A stretch of 64,000 nucleotides of DNA from Avedoeria sp964651245 (GTDB lineage Bacteria; Chloroflexota; Anaerolineae; Epilineales; Epilineaceae): the NCBI GenBank assembly GCA_964651245.1, contig CAZYVI010000010.1, positions 1 to 64,000 of the forward strand. The letters are read 5' to 3'. Positions within the stretch are counted from its first letter, which is position 1. Every line of letters starts with the position of its first letter. This document shows, piece after piece, positions 22,377-29,790 of this stretch. Below the pieces are notes generated by a model, which saw nothing but the letters and a program-made list of their open reading frames with translations, was not told the DNA's origin and searched no databases. The position numbers were made by a program, and so were the translations under genes.

Positions 22377-25367
22377 CTACTGGCATGCTTCGCAATCGGG
22401 GTCGTCGATGCGACATAACTTGGGGCTGATCCCGCTGGTGTCGTCTGGGCCGGTGTCGCCGTGGGCGTGGGCGTTGCCGCGGCCGTTCGAGTGGCCGTTG
22501 CTGTGGACGAACGGCACGACCGGTGTCGACTCGACCGGCGTCGGCGTCGACGGGCGCACCGGCGGCGTCGTGGGCGTCGGTGTCGACGGGTGCGATGGGT
22601 GCGACGGGTGCGACGGTGTCGACGGCGGGGTCGCGGGCGCAGGCGATGGCGAAGCCGCCACGGCCGCCGCCGGGGCCACGGCGGCCTGATCGCGCATCTG
22701 GGTGAAGCCGAACTTGGCCGCGTCCAGCGTCGACTTCTCGACGCCGGTGACGGCCATCGTCCGGAGGTAGTAGGTGGTCTTGAGGCCGAGGCGCCAGGCC
22801 AGCTGGTAGACGTCGCTCAAGGTGCGGCCCGAGGTGCCGCGCATGAAGATGTTCAGCGACTGGCTCTGGTCGATCCACTTGCCGCGGGCCGCCGCCAGCT
22901 GGACCATCCAGGCCGGGTCGACCTCGAACGCCTCCTGGTACTTGGCGCGCAGCGCCGCCGGGATGCGCTCGATCTGCTGGACGCTGCCGTCGCGGTACTT
23001 CAGCTCGTCGAGCATCGCCTGGTCCCAAAGGCCCAGCGCCTTGAGGTCGTCGACGAGGTAGTGGTTGACGACGACGAACTCGCCCGAGATGTTGGCCTTG
23101 ACGTAGAGGTTCTTGAAGATCGGCTCGATGGACGGATAGCAGCCGGCGATGTTCGAGATCGTGGCCGTCGGCGCGATGGCCATCGTGTTCGAGTTGCGCA
23201 TGCCGTGGGCGCGCACCGCGGCGTAGACCGGCGCCCAGTCCAGCCGCCGCGTCCGCGACGCCTCGACCGCCTGGCCTCGCTCGGCCGCCAGCAGGTCGAG
23301 GGTGTCGATCGGGAACAGGCCGCGGTCCCACTTCGATCCCGCGTACGACGGATAGGCGCCGCGCTCCTCGGCCAGCCGGGCGCTGGCGAGGATGGCGTGG
23401 TAGCTCACCAACTCCATGCTGTAGTCGGCCCAGTCCAGCGCCGCCGGCTCGCTGAAGCTGCAGCCCAGCCCGTAGAGCATGTCCTGGAAGCCCATCACCC
23501 CCAGCCCGATCGGCCGGTGGCGCAGGTTCGAGCCGCGCGCCTCGGGCGTCGGGTAGTAGTTGATGTCGATCACGTTGTCGAGCATCCGGATCGCCGTCGC
23601 CACGGTGTCGGCCACCAGCGCCGCGTCGAGCTGGCCGTCGACGACGTGGCGGCCGAGGTTGACCGAGCCCAGGTTGCAGACGGCCGTCTCGTCGCGCGAG
23701 GTGTTGAGCGTGATCTCGGTGCAGAGGTTGGAGCTGTGGACGACGCCGACATGGTCCTGCGGCGAGCGGACGTTGCACGGGTCCTTGAACGTGATCCAGG
23801 GATGGCCCGTCTCGAACAGCATCGTCAGCATCTTGCGCCACAGCGCGCCGGCCTCGACGGTCTTGTAGAGCGCGATCTCGCCCCGGCGCGCCTTGGCCTC
23901 GTAGGCCGTGTAGCGCTCGGCGAACGTCCGGCCGTAGACGTGATGCAGGTCGGGCACCTCGTCGGGCGAGAACAGCGTCCACTCGCCGCCGTCCATCACC
24001 CGCTGCATGAACAGGTCGGGGATCCAGTTGGCCGTGTTCATGTCGTGGGCGCGGCGGCGCTCGTCGCCGGTGTTGCGGCGCAGGTCGAGGAAGTCCTCAA
24101 TGTCGTAGTGCCAGGTCTCGAGGTAGGCGCAGGTGGCGCCGCGGCGCTTGCCGCTGCGGTTGATCGCCATCGTCACGTCGTTGGCGATCTTGAGGAACGG
24201 GATGACGCCCTGGCTCTCGACGTGGGTCGAGTGGATCGCCGCGCCGGTGGCGCGGACGTTCGTCCAGTCGTTGCCCAGTCCGCCGGACCACTTCGAGAGC
24301 TGGGCGTTGTCGGCGTAGCTCTTGAAGATGTGGCCGAGGTCGTCCTCGACGGTCGTGATGTAGCAGCTCGAGAGCTGGGGGTGCGACGTCCCGGCGTGGA
24401 ACAGCGTCGGCGTGCTCGGGACGTAGCGCAGGCTCGAGATCAGGTCGTAGAACCGGATCGCCGTCGCCTCGGGCTCGGCCTCGTCGACGGCGAGGCCCAT
24501 CGCCACCCGCATCCAGAACGCTTGCGGCAGCTCGAACGGGCGGCCGTCGCGGCGGGCGAAGTAGCGCTCGTAGAGCGTCTGGGCGCCCAGGTAGGTGAAC
24601 AAGCCGTCGCGGGACGGGTCGAGCGCCGCCGCCAGCCGCTCGAGGTCGAACGCGCCGAGGCGGGCGTCGAACTGGCCGTCGCGCACCGCCAACCGCACCT
24701 GGTCGACGAACGCCTGGCGGTAGGCGCCGTCGACGTCCGACGGCGCCAGCGAGCGGCCCACCACCTCCTTGCGCAGCTTCTGCAGCAGCAGCCGCGCCGC
24801 CAACGCGCTGAACGCCGGCTCGCGCTCGATGAACGCCGCCGCCGCCATGACCATCGCCTGCTCGATGCGGCTGGTGGGGATGCCGTCGTAGACGTTGTGG
24901 ACCACCTCGCGCACGACATCGTCGACGTCGGCCTCGGTCAGCGCCAGGTCGGCCGAGAGACGGCGCAGCGTCTCGGCGATCGGCTTGACGTTGAACAGCA
25001 CCGTCCGCCCGTCGCGCTTGACCACCGTCAGCTTGCCGAGCTTGGCGCTCTCGATGGCCTGCTGTCGGGCGGCCTCGCGGACCCCCTGGCGGTCGGCGCG
25101 GTAGAGGATGTAGGCCTTGGCGACCTCGTAGAGCCCCTCGCGCATGAGGTGCTTCTCGACGATGTCCTGGACGTTCTCGACGTTCGGGTAGAAGTCGACG
25201 AAGCGCTGCGCCACCTCGTCGCAGACGCGCTCCGCCACCGCCAGCACCTGGATCTCGGGAATGGCCACCCCGGTCGCCGCCACCGCCTTGCCGATGGCCG
25301 CCGCGATCCGCTCGGCATCGAACTCGACGACCTCGCCGTTGCGCTTGATGACCTTGAGATCCGGCAT
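22377..25367 (-). CDS. nrdA: class I ribonucleotide reductase large subunit with two ATP cones
   Basis: A 996-residue R1 protein starting at the ATG of MPDLKVIKRNGEVVEFD. It carries two consecutive ATP-cone domains, residues about 1-100 and about 110-205 (KLTVVKRDGRTVLFNVKPI). The catalytic barrel shows SSCYITTVED, SSNLCTEITLNTS, AVCNLGSVNL and the radical-relay pair TTYYLRT. A long Pro/Ser/Thr/His linker (about 890-970) containing repeated HPS leads to a C-terminal CEAC pair, the usual thiol shuttle. It reduces NDPs with electrons routed from the NrdB cofactor; the cones allow dATP/ATP control. It is the first gene of nrdAB, behind a probable NrdR-regulated promoter. Confidence 0.95.
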   Translation of the reverse strand: MPDLKVIKRNGEVVEFDAERIAAAIGKAVAATGVAIPEIQVLAVAERVCDEVAQRFVDFYPNVENVQDIVEKHLMREGLYEVAKAYILYRADRQGVREAARQQAIESAKLGKLTVVKRDGRTVLFNVKPIAETLRRLSADLALTEADVDDVVREVVHNVYDGIPTSRIEQAMVMAAAAFIEREPAFSALAARLLLQKLRKEVVGRSLAPSDVDGAYRQAFVDQVRLAVRDGQFDARLGAFDLERLAAALDPSRDGLFTYLGAQTLYERYFARRDGRPFELPQAFWMRVAMGLAVDEAEPEATAIRFYDLISSLRYVPSTPTLFHAGTSHPQLSSCYITTVEDDLGHIFKSYADNAQLSKWSGGLGNDWTNVRATGAAIHSTHVESQGVIPFLKIANDVTMAINRSGKRRGATCAYLETWHYDIEDFLDLRRNTGDERRRAHDMNTANWIPDLFMQRVMDGGEWTLFSPDEVPDLHHVYGRTFAERYTAYEAKARRGEIALYKTVEAGALWRKMLTMLFETGHPWITFKDPCNVRSPQDHVGVVHSSNLCTEITLNTSRDETAVCNLGSVNLGRHVVDGQLDAALVADTVATAIRMLDNVIDINYYPTPEARGSNLRHRPIGLGVMGFQDMLYGLGCSFSEPAALDWADYSMELVSYHAILASARLAEERGAYPSYAGSKWDRGLFPIDTLDLLAAERGQAVEASRTRRLDWAPVYAAVRAHGMRNSNTMAIAPTATISNIAGCYPSIEPIFKNLYVKANISGEFVVVNHYLVDDLKALGLWDQAMLDELKYRDGSVQQIERIPAALRAKYQEAFEVDPAWMVQLAAARGKWIDQSQSLNIFMRGTSGRTLSDVYQLAWRLGLKTTYYLRTMAVTGVEKSTLDAAKFGFTQMRDQAAVAPAAAVAASPSPAPATPPSTPSHPSHPSHPSTPTPTTPPVRPSTPTPVESTPVVPFVHSNGHSNGRGNAHAHGDTGPDDTSGISPKLCRIDDPDCEACQ
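22591..22616 (+). repeat. three 9-bp direct repeats inside the nrdA linker
   Basis: Units of TGCGAYGGG at 22591, 22600 and 22609 encode the HPS-HPS-HPS run of the NrdA linker on the minus strand. This is a simple tandem expansion within a disordered segment, so it probably varies in length between strains. Confidence 0.7.
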
Positions 25368-25482
25368 GGGACGTCCTCCACGAGGGGGGCGATGCCGCGG
25401 TCGGTAGACCGGCCGGCGGCACCGAGGTGCACGGCGACGACGGCGCGGGCCGCGGCGTGGCGTCCCGGGCGCGTGACGGGCG

Positions 25483-25511
25483 ATGGTACTGCATGTTGTG
25501 GTGGGGGGCAA
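25483..25511 (-). promoter_or_regulatory. nrdAB promoter
   Basis: On the minus strand TTGCCC (25506-25511) and TACCAT (25483-25488) are separated by 17 nt, about 115 nt upstream of the nrdA ATG. The spacer and -10 are covered by one candidate NrdR box, with another just upstream of the -35. Confidence 0.5.
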
Positions 25512-25532
25512 CCGGGTCCCACGAGATGTGGT
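25485..25532 (-). promoter_or_regulatory. tandem NrdR-box candidates
   Basis: Two minus-strand sites, ACCACATCTCGTGGGA (25517-25532) and ACCACAACATGCAGTACC (25485-25502), each start ACCACA and resemble the imperfect palindrome CACWATATATWGTG bound by NrdR. Their starts are 30 nt apart, about three helical turns, as in known paired NrdR boxes. Overlap with the -10 fits repression. Matches to the consensus are partial. Confidence 0.45.
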
Positions 25533-25627
25533 CGTTGGGTCGGCGAGGCGGGGCAGAGGCCGGGCGCGTCACGGGCGCGGCCGGGGCGATGGTGGGGTGC
25601 GCGTCCGGCACGCGGCGCACCGCGCCC

Positions 25628-26686
25628 CTATGGCCGCAGCGCTTCGACGATCGTCGTGACGTTGTGGCGCATGAAGGCCAGGTAGTTCGGCGCCGGGCCG
25701 TCGGGGGCCGACAGCGACTCGGTGCGCAGCGGCACCAGGCGGGCGCCGCTGTCGGCGGCGACGCGCTCGGCCAGCGCCGACGGCGCGCCCTCGCCGACGA
25801 AGATCACCGCCGTGCCCGCCGCGGCGATCGCGTCTTCGAGCGCCGCCAGGTCCTTCGCCGACGGCTCGGCCGCCGTGCTGGCGCCCGGCACGATCGCGCC
25901 GATCTCGTCGAATCCGTAGGCCACGGCGAAGTAGGCCAATACAGCGTGGTCGGTCACCAGCACGCGCCGCGCCGGCGGGACGGTCTCGACGGTGGCCCGG
26001 ATCCAGGCGTCGAGCGCCGCGAGCTCGGCGCGGTAGGCGTCGGCGCGGGCGGCGTAGCCGTCGCGCCCGGCCGGGTCGGCCGTCGACAAGGCGCCGGCGA
26101 TGTTGTCGGCCCAGACGGCGACGCGGACCGGGTCCCACCAGACGTGCGGGTTGGGCACGGCACCGTCGTCCGCGGCGCCGTGCTCGTCGGCGTTGGAACC
26201 GTCGCCCGCGTCGTCCGGCGCGCCGTCGTGGGCGTGCCCGCCGGCCGCCGCCAGCGTCGCGACGCCGTCCGAGACGGCCACGCGGCGGCTGCGCGCGGCG
26301 TTGCCGGCCAGCAGCGACTCGAGGGCAGCCTCCAGGTGCAGGCCGTTCTCGAACACGATCGTCGCCTGCTCGAGCGCCGCCAGATCGCCCGGGCTCGGCT
26401 TGTAGACGTGGGGGTCGAGGTCCGGGCCGATCAGCACGTGCACCGCCGCCCGCTCGCCCCCGACGGCGCGCACCACGTCGCCGACGATCGACGTCGTGGC
26501 CACCACCGACAGCGCGGGCGTCGTGGTGGCCGTGGCGGCGGCGGTCGGCGGGGCGGTCGGGCCCGGCGGTGCGGCGGTCGGGGTGCGGCAGGCGGCGGCG
26601 AGGGCGACGAGCGCCCCGGCGGTCGCGCGGAGGGCGGCCGTCGCGGTGGACGGGCGGTGACGTCGAGATGCGACCGGTGCGGCCAT
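25628..26686 (-). CDS. metal ABC transporter substrate-binding lipoprotein (ZnuA/cluster A-I type)
   Basis: A 352-residue protein. The ATG at 26686 (GGAGGG upstream) starts a lipoprotein signal with lipobox ALAAAC, then a Thr/Pro linker. The ZnuA-type fold follows: LSVVATTSIVGDVVRAVGGE, LIGPDLDPHVYKPSPGDL (metal His), a His/Asp-rich loop (GGHAHDGAPDDAGDG), NPHVWWDPVR (metal His), and a C-terminal lobe with TDHAVLAYFAVAYGF (metal His). The metal is Zn2+ or Mn2+. No ATPase or permease gene adjoins it, so it must work with a transporter encoded elsewhere. A Fur-family palindrome lies 85 nt upstream. Confidence 0.85.
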   Translation of the reverse strand: MAAPVASRRHRPSTATAALRATAGALVALAAACRTPTAAPPGPTAPPTAAATATTTPALSVVATTSIVGDVVRAVGGERAAVHVLIGPDLDPHVYKPSPGDLAALEQATIVFENGLHLEAALESLLAGNAARSRRVAVSDGVATLAAAGGHAHDGAPDDAGDGSNADEHGAADDGAVPNPHVWWDPVRVAVWADNIAGALSTADPAGRDGYAARADAYRAELAALDAWIRATVETVPPARRVLVTDHAVLAYFAVAYGFDEIGAIVPGASTAAEPSAKDLAALEDAIAAAGTAVIFVGEGAPSALAERVAADSGARLVPLRTESLSAPDGPAPNYLAFMRHNVTTIVEALRP

Positions 26687-26770
26687 CGTCGAGCCCTCCA
26701 GCAACCCGCCGGGCGGCAACCCGTCGGGGCAGCGCGCGCCCGGCGCGGGCGCCGCGCCGACCGCTCAAAA

Positions 26771-26785
26771 TGAGAACGAATCTCA
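26771..26785 (-). promoter_or_regulatory. Fur/Zur-family operator candidate
   Basis: TGAGAACGAATCTCA is a perfect 5-bp inverted repeat (TGAGA/TCTCA) around 5 nt. It lies in an AT-rich pocket (26766-26791) upstream of the metal-binding lipoprotein gene. The composition and spacing recall Fur/Zur boxes; which regulator binds is an inference from the target gene. Confidence 0.5.
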
Positions 26786-26839
26786 GATTGGCCCGCAGTC
26801 TAGCCGTGGGCCGCGGGCCTCGTCAAGCCGCCGCCGCAG

Positions 26840-26868
26840 TTGCCGCCCGGCGCGGCGCTGTGTTATGG
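26840..26868 (+). promoter_or_regulatory. promoter-like element upstream of the aspartoacylase-family gene
   Basis: TTGCCG (26840-26845), a 17-nt spacer and TTATGG (26863-26868), about 65 nt before the ATG at 26934. The spacing is ideal; the -10 match is moderate. Confidence 0.35.
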
Positions 26869-26933
26869 TGACCCGAGCGCGGCCGCGGGGGAACGGCCTG
26901 CCGCACATCGGCCGCGCAGGGGAAACAGCGTTC

Positions 26934-28055
26934 ATGTCCAACGCGGGGGACGGCCCGGGCGAACGTCTGGGCCGGGCCAGGGTCGGGTTCGAGATCGCCG
27001 GGCGCCGTGTCGCGCTGGGCGAGACGCGCGACCTGGCGCTCGAGGTGGCGCGCAATGCCAGCGGGCGGCCGATCAGCCTGCCGTTCCGCGTCTGGCGCGC
27101 GCCGGAGCCGGGCCCGACGGTCTTCGTCGTCGGCGCGGTGCACGGCGACGAGCTCAACGGCACCGGCATCGTCCGCAGCCTGATGCTCGACGCGCCGTTC
27201 GCGCTGCGGCGCGGCTCGCTGGTGCTGGTGCCGGTGGCCAACATCCTGGGCTTCGAGGACCGATCGCGCTACCTGCCCGACCGCCGCGACCTCAACCGCA
27301 GCTTCCCCGGCAGTGCCGACGGCAGCCTGGCCGGCCGGATGGCGCACACGCTGTTCCGCGAGATCGTCGCCAAGTGCGACGCCGGGATCGACCTCCACAC
27401 CGCCGCGGCCGGCCGGACGAACTACCCGAACATCCGCGCCGACGTGGCCGATCCCTGGACGGCGCGGCTCGCCCGCGCCTTCGGCAGCCCGCTCATCGTC
27501 ACCGGGCCCGGCCCGGCCGGCTCGCTTCGCCAGGCGGCGGTGGCGGCCGGCGTGCCGACGATCGTGCTCGAGGCCGGCGAGGTCTGGAAGGTCGAGCCGA
27601 GCGTCGTGGCGTACGGCGTCCAGGGCGTGGCGAACGTCCTGGCCGACCTCGGTATGGTCGACGCCCCGCCCTCGACGCCGCCGTTCCAGGCCGAGATCAC
27701 CCGCACCACCTGGGTCCGCGCCGCCCAGGGCGGCTTCCTGCGCTTCCACGTCGGCCCCGGCGACCTCGTCGAGGCTGGCCAGCCGATCGCGACGAACGCC
27801 GACCTGCTCGGCCACCCGGTCGAGGTGCTGTCGGCGCCCGACGGCGGCGTCGTGCTGGGCATGTCGACGCTGCCGGTCGTCCTGCCGGGCGAGCCGGTGT
27901 GCCACGTTGCCGTCCCGGCCGGCGGCCTCGGCCCGATCCGCCGCGCGCTGCGCCGCTCGGCCGACCGCCACGTCCACGCCCGGCTGCGCGACGACCTGGC
28001 GACGAACGTCTCGGTGACGGCGCCGCCGGCCTACGAGGCCGTCGTCGCGCCCTGA
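26934..28055 (+). CDS. succinylglutamate desuccinylase/aspartoacylase-family zinc deacylase
   Basis: A 373-residue M14-like zinc enzyme. Zinc ligands H70 and E73 (GAVHGDELNG) and H155 (GIDLHTAA) are present, with RDLNRSFPG at 118-126 for substrate carboxylate binding and a probable catalytic Glu in VPTIVLEAGE. The C-terminal beta domain contains GGFLRFHVGPGDLVEAGQPI, a barrel-sandwich fold typical of the family. It removes an acyl group from an N-acyl amino acid or similar amide; the exact substrate is unknown. The ATG at 26934 (MSNAGDG) is preferred over a GTG at 26865 that would add Arg/Gly-rich residues. Confidence 0.82.
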   Translation: MSNAGDGPGERLGRARVGFEIAGRRVALGETRDLALEVARNASGRPISLPFRVWRAPEPGPTVFVVGAVHGDELNGTGIVRSLMLDAPFALRRGSLVLVPVANILGFEDRSRYLPDRRDLNRSFPGSADGSLAGRMAHTLFREIVAKCDAGIDLHTAAAGRTNYPNIRADVADPWTARLARAFGSPLIVTGPGPAGSLRQAAVAAGVPTIVLEAGEVWKVEPSVVAYGVQGVANVLADLGMVDAPPSTPPFQAEITRTTWVRAAQGGFLRFHVGPGDLVEAGQPIATNADLLGHPVEVLSAPDGGVVLGMSTLPVVLPGEPVCHVAVPAGGLGPIRRALRRSADRHVHARLRDDLATNVSVTAPPAYEAVVAP

Positions 28056-28071
28056 GCCGGACGGCCCTCGG

Positions 28072-29481
28072 TTACGTCCCGATCCAGAGCAGCGCCGCCA
28101 CCACGCCCAGGACCGCCAGCGCCGCCAGCACGAAGGCGGAGCGCAGCCCGGCCCGGCCGGCGAAGGCGAGCAAGATGCCCGACTTGACGACGTTGTTGCC
28201 GGCGATCGCGACGACGATCGCCGCCGCCCGCTCGGCCAGCGCCGGCTCGGCGGCTCGGCTGAGGCTGATGACGAACGGGTCGAGGTCGGCGACGCCGACG
28301 ATGGCCGACAGCGCGTAGAGCCCGAGCCGCCCGTACCGGGCGCGGGCCCAGTCGGTGGCGATCGTGATGATGACGAACAGGCCGGCGAAGGCGAGCGCGG
28401 CCCAGATCTCGAGCGGGTTGTCGACATCCTCGGCCAACGCCGCCCCGCCGTCGCCGCGCCGCCCGCGGGCGTGGAAGCCCCAGGCCGCCGCGAGCGTGGC
28501 CGCCATCGGGGCGGCCAGCCATGGCGCCAGCTGCAGGGCCAGGGCCGGGTTGAAGACGGCGGTGACGATGCCGACGCGGACGAACATCACGGCGGTGGCG
28601 ACGAGGGCAGCGGCGTGGAGGTCGGCGGCCTGCCCGGCCCCGGCCCCGAGCCGGCGCGCCACGACCGCCGTGGCCGCCGTCGACGAGTACAGCCCCCCCA
28701 GCGCCGCGCCGGCGATGACGCCGTGGCCGGGCGAGAGGTAGCGCTGCAGGAGGTAGCTGCCGTAGGAGAGCGCGCTGATCACGACCACCGCCAGCCAGAC
28801 CTCGTAGGGCGAGAGGTCGGTCAGCTGGGTGACGGGGTCGCGGGGCAGCAGCGGCAGGATGACGCCGGCGAGCACGAGGAACCGCGCCAGGGTCGTGATC
28901 TCGCGGCGGGGGAAGCGTCGGACGAAGGCGTAGAGCCGGGCCTGGCCGCTGAGCAGGCCCACCGCGGCCACCGTCAGACCGATGACCGCCCACGGCGGCG
29001 CCACGAGCGGCAGCGGGCCGAGCGCGTAGGCGACGAGGTTGCAGGCCGGGACCATGATCTCGGCCCGCCGGAGCCGGCTGGCGCGGTGGCGCGCCGCCGC
29101 CGGCGCCGGCGGGTGCACTTCGCCGTGGTCCGCGAGGTCGAGCGCGCCCGCCGGCAGCGCGGGCGCGGCGGCGCGCGCCGCCAGCGGACCGTCGGTGCTG
29201 TGCGGCTTGCGCGTCTCGGCGCCCGGCTCGCCGGCCAGGCGCGCGCGGTACCACGCCCAGAGCCAGCCGCCCACGAGCGCGAGCCCGGTGGCGAAGCCGA
29301 CGAGGCGCTCCGGGTCGAGCAGATAGAGCGCCAGCCCGAGCAGCGCCAGCAGCGGGAACGTCCGGACGCCGCCCGGCCGGTTCGGCGCCGCAGCGTAAAA
29401 GTCCTCGAACGCCAGCCCGAACAGGAACGACAGGCCGAGGCTCAGGGCCAGCGCCTCGGGGCCGAGGGCCGTGAAGCTCAT
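28072..29481 (-). CDS. MgtC/SapB-family membrane protein with DUF4010
   Basis: A 469-residue protein with about 12 membrane helices. Residues 1-90 are MgtC/SapB-like (EALALSLGLSFLFGLAFEDF, then LVGFATGLALVGGWLWAWYR). A polar loop (about 90-140) follows. Residues about 145-469 match the DUF4010 module (VIAGAALGGLYSSTAATAVV, GIVGVADLDPFVISLS-like, AIVVAIAGNNVVKSGILL). The family is found near magnesium-stress genes, but the transported species, if any, is unknown. A 309-nt, hairpin-rich leader precedes the ATG. It converges with the deacylase gene 16 nt away. Confidence 0.82.
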   Translation of the reverse strand: MSFTALGPEALALSLGLSFLFGLAFEDFYAAAPNRPGGVRTFPLLALLGLALYLLDPERLVGFATGLALVGGWLWAWYRARLAGEPGAETRKPHSTDGPLAARAAAPALPAGALDLADHGEVHPPAPAAARHRASRLRRAEIMVPACNLVAYALGPLPLVAPPWAVIGLTVAAVGLLSGQARLYAFVRRFPRREITTLARFLVLAGVILPLLPRDPVTQLTDLSPYEVWLAVVVISALSYGSYLLQRYLSPGHGVIAGAALGGLYSSTAATAVVARRLGAGAGQAADLHAAALVATAVMFVRVGIVTAVFNPALALQLAPWLAAPMAATLAAAWGFHARGRRGDGGAALAEDVDNPLEIWAALAFAGLFVIITIATDWARARYGRLGLYALSAIVGVADLDPFVISLSRAAEPALAERAAAIVVAIAGNNVVKSGILLAFAGRAGLRSAFVLAALAVLGVVAALLWIGT

Positions 29482-29544
29482 CGGCGGCGGTCGCGCCCGA
29501 ACGCGCCGGCCGCGGCGGCCACACGCGGCGCGACGACAGGCGTC

Positions 29545-29668
29545 TCCGACCCACGGCGATCGATCGGTCGGAACCCGGATGGCAAGGCAGCACCTCGAGG
29601 TGAAGTCTGGACCTACCGGCGCGGCCGGCGCCCTCAGGGTAGCGCCGGCCGGTGCGGGCTGTCCAGAC
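29545..29668 (-). promoter_or_regulatory. structured leader upstream of the MgtC-family gene
   Basis: The gap 29482-29790 has no gene that I can support but holds nested inverted repeats: TCCGACC (29545-29551) with GGTCGGA (29566-29572); GTCTGGAC (29605-29612) with GTCCAGAC (29661-29668); and inside the latter GGCCGGCGC with GCGCCGGCC around a 10-nt loop. CACCTCGAGGTG at 29591-29602 is self-complementary. It could be an RNA sensor, an attenuator or a terminator of the upstream M23 gene. No M-box or other known riboswitch core was recognised. Confidence 0.4.
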
Positions 29669-29790
29669 GGCGCCTCGACCGTTCAGGGGCGCGACGACGG
29701 TGCGTCGCCATACCCGCGATCCGCGGCGCCGCGCCGCCCGCTCGCCGCCGCCGTGCCGCGCCCGCGCCCGCCCCCGCGCCCGCCGGGGTG

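Noticed and set aside
22461..25685. A 1074-codon open frame antisense to nrdA
   Set aside because: The product is Arg/Gly/Val filler with no domain. The sense strand encodes a complete NrdA. Long antisense frames are expected at this GC content.
29482..29790. An M-box type magnesium riboswitch before the MgtC-family gene
   Set aside because: Hairpins are present but I could not match the conserved M-box core, so only a generic structured leader is reported.
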